From assembly GCF_025766255.1 (NCBI RefSeq), contig NW_026516870.1:1-49575 (forward strand): a stretch of DNA of 49,575 nucleotides, written 5' to 3'. Origin of the DNA: Zychaea mexicana (taxonomy: Eukaryota > Mucoromycota > Mucoromycetes > Mucorales > Lichtheimiaceae). Below the pieces are notes generated by a model. The model made no database searches and was not told the DNA's origin. It worked only from the letters and a program-made list of their open reading frames with translations. Below, in pieces: positions 42,825 through 49,575 of this stretch; position 1 is the stretch's first letter; each line of letters starts with the position of its first letter. The position numbers and the translations under genes were made by a program.

Positions 42825-44157
42825 ATGGATATTGATAACCCATTAAATGATACATTAAAAAATGAAATAGAAAAATTAATTGCTAATAAATGGGATTTTT
42901 CAAATAAATCATAGCCTGAAATATTAAATAAATATAATCATAGAACTGAGATTAAAAATTTTAAAAATAATACTATACAAATTATAAAAAATGAATTATT
43001 AGATAAACTTGGATATATTGCTGTTTTTTATTTTCTAGTTATATTATATGGTGTAAATGAATATCCAGCACCTTATAGAGAAATTGAAAAAGGATTGCTA
43101 TTATTGTATCATATTGTATATGGTGAAAATGGTACAGATATGGAAAAATTTATACTATATTCTTCATTTTATAGATTATATAAAGCATTTTGGATAACAG
43201 ATTATATAAGAATAAATAAAAAAGTTAAATATGATTTAGAAAATATATTTTCAAATATAAAAATAAGAATATTAGCTGCAAAAATAAATAATCCTACTGG
43301 ATTTAAAAATATAACCTTATTTATAGATGGACATGATTCGAAAATTAAGTATTATCATCCTAATGAAAATTCAAAGGATTTATATTCTTATAAATTAAAA
43401 GGAAAAGGAATAAGAATACAAATTTTATGTGATATGAATCAAATGATAATATTTACATCTAAAAGTCAAAAATGTGCAAAGGGTAATGATGGAACAATGT
43501 TTCTTAATATGAAACTATATAAAAAAATAAATGAATTAGACTATATAGGAACTGATGGTGGTTATGATTTATTTATAAATACTTCACTGAAGATGCATTA
43601 ACATCTGGTTATGAGTTTAATAATTATAATTTTCAATATCCAATTAGAAAAGAAAAAGATAAAAAATTAACTATTAATGAAAAAAATTTTAATAAAAAAT
43701 TTGGTAGTTTTAGATCTGAAATAGAGAACCAATTTTCTGTACTTGCATCTAAATTTAAAGGTTTTCAAATAATAATTCTGCATTACAAATTTCAGACATA
43801 AAATATTATAAATTACAGTTCCGTGTAGCATGTTTATTAAAAAATATAAATTTAATGGTAGAAAAATATAATATAAAAGAAGAGCCCTATCATCGGTTAT
43901 GGTATAGTGATGGATTTGAATTTCCATCAAAAAATAGCAAACAAAATATTATATTTTCAAGTGAAAGAGAAGTAAATGAAAATTATAATAAAATAGTAAA
44001 TTTACATGAAGAATTTTTAAAACTTGAAATTAATGATAATGATGAAAATATAGAAAAAAATATTAGTGATAGTGATGATGAAATGATAGATGAATATGTG
44101 TTTGATAATGGTAAAAGAAAAAAAATTATTAAAAAAGTTATTAGTGTAAATATTTAA
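42825..44157 (+). pseudogene. AT-rich PIF/Harbinger-like DDE transposase relic
   Basis: From ATG 42825 (MDIDNPLNDTLKNEIEK) the frame meets TAG at 42912-42914 (after SNKS, probably once Trp) and stays open to about 43590. A shift leads to DALTSGYEFNNYNF, and a second shift near 43768 restores DIKYYKLQFRVACLL through to the stop at 44157. The core follows the DDE_Tnp_4 pattern: LFIDGHDSKI, then YIGTDGGYD, then SEIENQFSVLASKF. The tail is acidic and then lysine-rich (DSDDEMIDEY). Base composition is far more AT-rich than the other transposases here, which suggests a different source or long residence. Non-functional. Confidence 0.8.
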
Positions 44158-44790
44158 ATAATATAAATAAAATAAATAAAATATATTATAATAAAAAATA
44201 TATACAATAGTATATATTTAAATACCAAAATGGTATTAGAAAAAAAAAGGATACAATGTATCCTTTCTTTTTTTTGGGGTATAATAGTACTCCAGTACTG
44301 TCTATTAGATTAATTTGTTGAAAATTCTAATATTCCCTTTTTTTGTTGTTTTTTTATTTTTTTATATTTCACATAAAAAATGAAATACTCTGCCTATATT
44401 GGTAGCGCTACCGAAAATGAATTGTACCAGTGATATTCTGCTTGCCACAGTGCAAATTATAATTATGTATGATAACATAAAGATAAGCCTAACGTACCAA
44501 GTATTAATATGTGCACGATTTATTTTAATAAATATTAGTATAAAAATCGTATCAACGGGCTATGTAGTTTTCTCTACAATCCATGAATATTCTAGAGTAT
44601 TATACATAATGTTTGTTTTCCCCTCCATTTATTTTTCTAATGAATTATTAAAATAAATTTATTAACCTTTTTGTAATTATTATTTTTTTATAAATACAAA
44701 ATTCAATTTTTATATTAAAAATAATTTTAATTATGCACAAATTGAAACTCCGAATATTTATAAATTTGCTTAAAATCTATAATCATAGTC
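44158..44790. other. AT-rich region with hairpin, no gene
   Basis: A strong hairpin of aaaaaaaaggataca facing tgtatcctttcttttttt sits at about 44240-44275. It may mark the end of the Harbinger-like element. The frame at 44399-44656 shows no domain. Confidence 0.4.
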
Positions 44791-44794
44791 TAGT

Positions 44795-45060
44795 CCGCAA
44801 AGGGAACCATGGGAACAAAAAGGGAATGGGTGGGAAAATGATAAGAGTGAACGAAAAGGGAAGAATGTAGCATACGTAAAAAAGAAAGAATAAGTCGAGT
44901 AGAGTGACAGCGTGAAAACGAAAAGGGAAGCGTAAACAAGAAGAAGCGAAAAGTAAAAGGAGGAGTAATGGAAAAGGAAGGGCGTAGCAAAAGCAGTAAA
45001 GGAAAGAAAGGAAGCATGGGAAAAGGGTTGAAAGGGGTAAAGCGGCGGTTGTCATGGTTA
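44795..45060 (+). other. Purine-rich strand-asymmetric tract
   Basis: For about 250 bases the plus strand is dominated by A and G (gaaaagggaag-type words). Long open frames on the minus strand, rich in Phe, Leu, Pro and Ser, follow from this composition and have no recognisable domain. Confidence 0.6.
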
Positions 45061-45164
45061 CCACCACTGCATGTATGGGAAAGCATCTTCTTCCGATGGG
45101 CTTTAGAATCATTTTCGGTGTGGCGACTTTGGATGGTTTACCACTCAAGTCAAGTTTACATTTT

Positions 45165-45571
45165 TAGAATGGGCACAGTTGTGGAGTTGGTTAACCAATG
45201 GATCTTGAATAGAGAGGTCGCCAGTTCCAGCCCGGCAGCGAGTATATAGGTGTTTTTTAGTTAATCCATCCTTAAGTATCTCTCCTTTCATGTACCATAG
45301 CTCATCTATTAGTATTGCTATTGCTATGAAACTCTGTACGGATATATATATGATGTATATACATCTAAGTATGCTTTTATAGAAGACAGGCACATTGCTT
45401 ATTTTAGACATTACATATGAGGATGTATAAAAATCACTGAAAGTGGCTTTATTTAAGGTGTATTAAGACCTCTAGAAGGTGCAATATTGTAGCTAGAGTG
45501 CTGTAAATTGCAGTACATGTATCTATCATATATGGCAACAACATACTCAAACGGCAATAGCAGTCACATAG
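45165..45571 (+). repeat. Candidate tRNA-derived SINE: tRNA-like head plus 329-bp repeat copy 3
   Basis: The head (about 45170-45242) has a D-arm-like ggagttggttaacc and a T-arm-like ggtcgccagttccagcccggc at tRNA spacing. Immediately after it comes tatataggtgttttttag, the first bases of the 329-bp repeat (45243-45571). The head is degraded and I cannot fold a full tRNA. The two copies of the body in the outer arms lack this head. Confidence 0.5.
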
Positions 45572-45713
45572 CCACTGAAGCTGCCTTATATAGAAAACTA
45601 TTTTTGTGAGCTTATTTTTGGTCTAAACATACACTCCAGAAGTATGGCAGTCACACCCCTTTCTTATAATTGTGCGGTATAGTTGCAACGCAATGGCTGA
45701 AATATACTAGTAT

Positions 45714-45796
45714 GCTGCCATGGTCGAGTGGACTATGGCGCCTTCCCAATCCAGTTGAGGCTTGGGAAGGCGCAGGTTCGATTCCTGTAGCTGCTA
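45714..45796 (+). ncRNA. tRNA-like Pol III transcription unit
   Basis: A box tggtcgagtgg (45721-45731) and B box ggttcgattcc (45775-45785) both match eukaryotic consensus exactly. A run of nine T (45797-45805) follows as a Pol III terminator. The D stem (gtc/ggc) and T stem (gcagg/cctgt) pair. Between them lies an 11-bp perfect hairpin (cgccttcccaa with ttgggaaggcg) in place of a normal anticodon arm, and the acceptor ends (gctgcca and tagctgc) pair at only five of seven positions. It may be an intron-containing or class II tRNA pseudogene, or a tRNA-derived repeat. Likely transcribable, not a normal tRNA. Confidence 0.5.
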
Positions 45797-45805
45797 TTTT
45801 TTTTT

Positions 45806-46561
45806 CAGCAAGCAATATTTAGTTTTATTGAGCTTTAAAGTAAAACTAGACATGAAAATTATTCTTTTGTTCAAAAACTATTACTATGCAGTGAGACTAG
45901 TATAAATACACTCTATTTTTAAACTATAAAAGAGGATGTGAATAGCAGTAGCATTGTCATTTAGAAGAGAATGTGGATGGTAATAGCAAAGTCAAAGGAT
46001 TGAGTAGTATTACATAGGGGTCGCAATCTAACCTGCGGGTTAAGGACAGGTCAACGGGTTAGGTTGATGCTTTTCTGACCTGCGGGTCAGCCCGTTGACC
46101 CGTTGTGACCTATATATACATATAATATGTATAAGGTACTTGTATTCAAGTAGTCAATCTTCTTATTGGGAAGCATCATTATATTATAGGATGTACACAC
46201 CCGTGCAAAAAAAAAAGAGGAAACCAGTTGCCTTTTTGAGTTATCGCATGCAGCTACCATATTGGGACAGCAGAAAAAGAACCAGGTCCCCCCACCCCTC
46301 ATGCATTTACGATGAGATGCAGATGATGAGGCTTTGCATTTTGGAATAGGATTGGTGTAAAAAAAACCTTTATTGAAAATAATTATGGGCTAAATTTTAT
46401 GGATACTGCGTAACTAAACACACTAATAAAATAATCGATGACGCTTTCAAGCTTGCAAAAAGAATTTCAAAAAACAGTTGTGAATCTGTTACTTGAGGTT
46501 ATGCCATTCTAGTATTGCTTTTAAAAAGATGATGATTAGCCTTAATAGCTTATATAGGTTT
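45806..46561. other. Spacer; possible hAT-like terminal sequence at 46014-46110
   Basis: The stretch taggggtcgcaatctaacct followed by repeated gacctgcgggtcag and cccgttgacccgttg words resembles the gggtcaacgggtt-type ends of some hAT elements. I cannot see a partner terminus or transposase. The rest of the spacer has no supported gene. Confidence 0.3.
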
Positions 46562-46892
46562 TGTAACGGTGCATACTGTTACGACGATATCCAATCTGCA
46601 TGGTTGACGATCGACAACGCATAGTTCAGATGATAGGATGACTTACGGTCAACCGCATGGTGAATATGGAGTAATAGGCGTGGATATTCTAGATAGAAGT
46701 TATGATGTAGATCAATACTTAGACGATAGCTAGCCCCCTATTACTCGACGTATATATAAAGACGGGATCCTGAGTTATATGGATCCCCATCGTTTTATCC
46801 TTTGATATATCCGAGTCTCACCTTATTCATTGATCCACACTGTCTACCCATTCACGTTCCCGATTGTAAGTATCTGGGCCGACACTGTTACA
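46562..46892 (+). repeat. 5' LTR of Ty3/gypsy retrotransposon
   Basis: Begins tgtaac and ends gttaca, giving the TG...CA boundaries and a 6-bp inverted terminus; 331 bp. The limits are set by those termini and by the primer-binding site that follows. The 3' LTR lies beyond the window, so identity cannot be checked. Confidence 0.7.
46751..46760 (+). promoter_or_regulatory. TATA box of the LTR
   Basis: tatatataaa inside the LTR, about 140 bp before its end. It is the likely core promoter for the retrotransposon transcript. Confidence 0.6.
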
Positions 46893-46894
46893 TC

Positions 46895-46912
46895 TGGTAG
46901 CGGAAGCGGTTT
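46895..46912 (+). promoter_or_regulatory. Primer-binding site
   Basis: tggtagcggaagcggttt starts two bases after the LTR. The leading tgg complements a tRNA 3' CCA end. The primer tRNA cannot be named from sequence alone. Confidence 0.6.
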
Positions 46913-46959
46913 CGTAAAACCGTGCTCGACGTTCTGAGCAGAGACTATATCAAGACGAT

Positions 46960-48996
46960 ATGCACACGACTTCTCTTGGTCGCACGATCATCAAGAATAA
47001 ATTTTCTAACGAGTCTTCTCTTGGTCTCGGACGTATTAGAACTCTTTTTTCCAAACTTACAAAAAAACTCAAGTTTGGTCGCACCTCTTTATGTACAAGC
47101 ACTCAACCCGATTCTTCTGATACTGACCACTCGTATCCTGGAGCAAAAATGGCAGAAGACCACCCACTCCGCAACCTAAACTAGACGACTGGCCGTGCTT
47201 CGTCCTCGCCGGCCATTGGACGTACCTCGGGTCCGAGTGCCCGTGCAGCACATGCTGCAGACGATGCTGCATCTTCAGCGACGGCTACCTCAGGGACAAC
47301 CCTCGAGCACGTAGCAACCACGACCAGCGCAGGCACTGCCGATCAAGGGGCAGCCGCGGCGGCGACGACGCCCATTGTCGATCAGGGGCAGCCAACCATA
47401 CCCCTTGGAGCAAGTATTGCGACGACGGCTCTCCCCATGGACACCAACATGGCGTCGGCCATTGCCGAGTTGCAACGCCACACGGCAACGACGAGCCGGA
47501 ACTTTGAGGGCATCCGCTCGGACCTCGATACGATCGACGGTTGTTTCGGCCGCCTAGAGGAGGCCGCCACCCGCACTACCACAGCTGTCGACGATCTGAC
47601 GGCGCGGTTGGGCACCCTGCTTTCCGCTGGCGATGCCAACTTTGCCAGCAGCATGGACGAACTGTGTGTCACGTTTATGACACTGCAGCAGATGGTCACC
47701 GATCAGCAGCATCTGATCACCGACTTGCACCAGCGCCATGCGACGCAGGCAGAGAACTTTGCTAGCATGTTCGAGCGCATGTCGACCCGCCTTGACGCCA
47801 TGCACGCTCCTCTGGTGCAACCGCAGGTTTCAACTGCCACCTCTGGCAATGCGACGACCAGTAATGCGCCACCTGCGGCACAGCCTGCGACGACAACTGC
47901 ACCACCAGCCACCACGAAGGACAAGTTGCCCCAGGCCGGCAAACCACCAGTGGTTAACGACATCACCGGCACTTGGGCCTCAATCTATGCAGAGGCTCCG
48001 CGGCGACATGGCGGCAGTAGCGGCAGCAGCAGCAGCAACGGCTCTGACTCCAGCGACGACGATCGCCACCCGCGACGACGCAGCAGTCACCACTGCACCG
48101 AGCGACGGGAGCACTCGAGCGTCAAGATCCCCACGCCAACAACGCCCTTCAATGGCAAGGGGAAACCAGAGGACGTCGAGGCCTGGCTTTTTGGTTTCGA
48201 CCACTACTTCGCGTTGGCAGGTGTACCAGCAAGCAAGCAAGTCCCCTATGCTGCCTTGCTGCTGCGCGACTCGGCCCTGCTCTGGTTCCGGACGGAAACG
48301 ACGAGGGGCAAAATGCCTTCGGGTTGGCAGTCCTTCTGCGACGTGTTCCGAGCACGGTGGCTTCCAACAAACAGCCAGCTGTTGCGACGTCAAGCCTGGG
48401 CCAAGTGCCGTCAACACGGTACTGTGGCGCAGTACACCCAGGCTTTCCTCGGTCTCCGAGACGGTGCGGGGTACATCCATGACACAGAGGCCTTGCACCG
48501 CTACATTGAAGGCCTGAAGCCAGCCGTGGCCGCCCATCTCACACATAGAAACCCGGCGACGCTCGACGAAGCCATCTCTTTGGCGGAGCACTTCGACGGC
48601 TCCTATGGTGAAGCAAGCCCGTTTCGCGGTCGCGGCCAAGTCCTCTCCGGCCCGCACTCTTTGGCGACGTCGTCAGCCAGCAATTTACGAGCTGCTGACA
48701 GCCCAAGCTTGTCCCCCTCCGGCCCGACCCCTATGGAGGTCGAAGCAGCTGAGCAGCAACGGCACTCGCAGCAACAGTTCCAGCAGAAACGCAACGGCCA
48801 AGCAAGCGGCCTTTCTGCCAAGCAGTGCATCGCCGAAGGTCGCTGTTTCCGCTGCTATGGGTTCGACCACATGGGCAAGGACTGCCCCAAGTTCCCGGAT
48901 CCGCCCACAAGAGGCAACGGCGGCAACGGCAAGGGCAGCGGCGGCAACGGCGGCGGCTCCTTCTTTTCGAAGAACAAAGGCCGTGGAAAAAACTAG
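46960..48996 (+). CDS. gag: Ty3/gypsy Gag with one in-frame TAG
   Basis: The frame starts at ATG 46960 (MHTTSLGRTIIKNKF), meets TAG at 47182-47184, reopens at once, and continues to 48996. ATG 47437 could start the downstream 519-residue protein. That part has a coiled N-terminal region (about 1-100), a Ala/Thr/Pro-rich linker, and an acidic Ser patch. The retrotransposon Gag domain follows (TPFNGKGKPEDVEAWLFGF to AISLAEHFDG, about 230-390). Near the end is a CX2CX4HX4C zinc knuckle, CFRCYGFDHMGKDC, then a Gly/Asn-rich tail. Gag packages the RNA into virus-like particles. GC content is far above the AT-rich surroundings, which points to a recent or constrained element. The stop codon is directly preceded by a slippery heptamer. 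The early TAG may be decay (CAG origin) or may mean that translation really starts at 47437. Confidence 0.85.
48987..48993 (+). promoter_or_regulatory. Candidate -1 ribosomal frameshift site at the end of gag
   Basis: The heptamer aaaaaac is in the correct phase (A AAA AAC) in the gag frame and is followed directly by the TAG. A -1 slip enters the frame KLVRPEDAPTPAGGLVGDDS, which stays open to 49286. A short ccac/gtgg stem can form about 15-35 nt downstream. Confidence 0.6.
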
Positions 48997-49575
48997 TTCG
49001 ACCAGAAGACGCGCCCACTCCTGCTGGTGGCCTAGTTGGCGACGATTCCTTGCTATTAACTTCTTTAGTTAATCCCGCGGACGACCATTGCGACGAGGGT
49101 TCCTCTTTGGTTCCCGACCCCCCTCCATCATCATATACTAGTGTAGACGTTCTGTCCTCCTTACCTAGTAGCATTTTTGCAAATAAAGACAATCCTTTTA
49201 TTTGTAATATTGCACCTTCCCATGCTTTCTCTTTAACAGACGCTACTGCTCATATGGAGAATTGGAGTTTGCTAGACATATCTTGATCCGACGAAATGGC
49301 TTTATTAGTGGGCACAAAGCAAGGATTTTGATTGACAGCGGGGCAACACATGATTTTGTAACGGCTGAGTTCCTGAAACAAACAGGACTCATCTCCGTAA
49401 CTCAATCAACACCTGGCTCTTTCGTAAAAGTTGCCGACGCACGAACAACCGATTCAACATGCTACTTGGACGCAACAGTAGTAATGGACGACTTTTCAAC
49501 ACCTATTCGCCTTTTTTCGGGAATACGCAGCGACGACCATGACGTTATTTTGGGAAAAAAGCTGGCTGTTATGAC
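48997..49575 (+). CDS. pol: Start of pol: linker and retropepsin, partial
   Basis: After the proposed -1 shift the linker frame runs to TGA at 49284-49286. The aspartic protease is in the next -1 frame from about 49260 to the window end: ILIDSGATHDFVTAEFL with the catalytic DSG, and later DVILGKKLAV, the second conserved hydrophobic-hydrophobic-Gly part. The change of frame near 49260-49283 has no obvious slippery sequence, so it is probably an indel, which would inactivate pol. Reverse transcriptase and integrase lie outside the window. Confidence 0.75.

Noticed and set aside
44783..45148. Phe/Leu/Pro-rich minus-strand frames resembling membrane proteins
   Set aside because: Follow from pyrimidine-rich composition; overlapping frames are equally hydrophobic and no start context or domain is seen.
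46014..46110. Telomere or subtelomere repeat from gggttaggtt-like words
   Set aside because: Only isolated words; the pattern of gggtcaacggg repeats fits transposon termini better.

Overview
The window looks like fungal nuclear DNA from an early-diverging lineage, most likely Mucoromycota (Mucorales or a relative). The evidence is AT-rich background, short GT-AG introns of about 50-80 bp, and the kinds of elements and genes present: IS630/Tc1-like, Merlin, MULE-OTU, Helitron with leading zinc knuckles, an RTC4-like gene, and a long multi-exon protein family I associate with Mucorales. This assignment is inference. Almost everything is mobile DNA, much of it nested; no ordinary housekeeping gene was recognised. 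The candidate non-transposon genes are an RTC4-like gene (broken by one missing base) and an AT-rich gene with a Cys/His motif.

Layout. 1-3258: minus-strand Merlin transposase relic with a polyglutamine tail, split in an intron by a complete Tc1 relic (1209-2864). 3758-38221: a large inverted-repeat system. Its left arm (3758-6813 plus 19403-19919) and right arm (31387-34636 plus 37900-38221) are each about 3.57 kb once later insertions are removed. The left arm is interrupted by a 12.6-kb element (6814-19402) that has its own 3.59-kb inverted arms, each starting with a 1.69-kb Tc1/IS630-type transposon, around a 5.4-kb unique centre. That centre holds a decayed multi-exon gene and a 278-bp tandem array. 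The right arm preserves the empty target site of the 12.6-kb element. A Merlin element with its own TIRs (34637-37892) interrupts the right arm. Between the arms lie a Helitron region (about 19920-25749), a 217-bp GC-rich hairpin module and a MULE with 0.83-kb TIRs (25976-31385). 38222-46561: relics (RTC4-like gene, SWIM/OTU part of a MULE, foldback element, AT-rich PIF/Harbinger-like transposase, tRNA-like sequences). 46562-49575: 5' part of a GC-rich Ty3/gypsy retrotransposon (LTR, primer site, gag, start of protease) running off the window.

How the parts relate. The left IS630-like transposase is the only long, uninterrupted transposase; it could act on the ends of the 12.6-kb element because those ends are the same terminus. 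The other transposases carry stop codons, frameshifts or deletions. The stops I could assign by comparison with conserved family residues fit CAG/CAA to TAG/TAA or TGG to TAG, that is C-to-T change in CpA context on one or other strand, a RIP-like pattern. Hand comparison of the two outer arms shows the same kind of change.

All coordinates of repeat ends and exon limits were read by eye; no search or alignment program was run.
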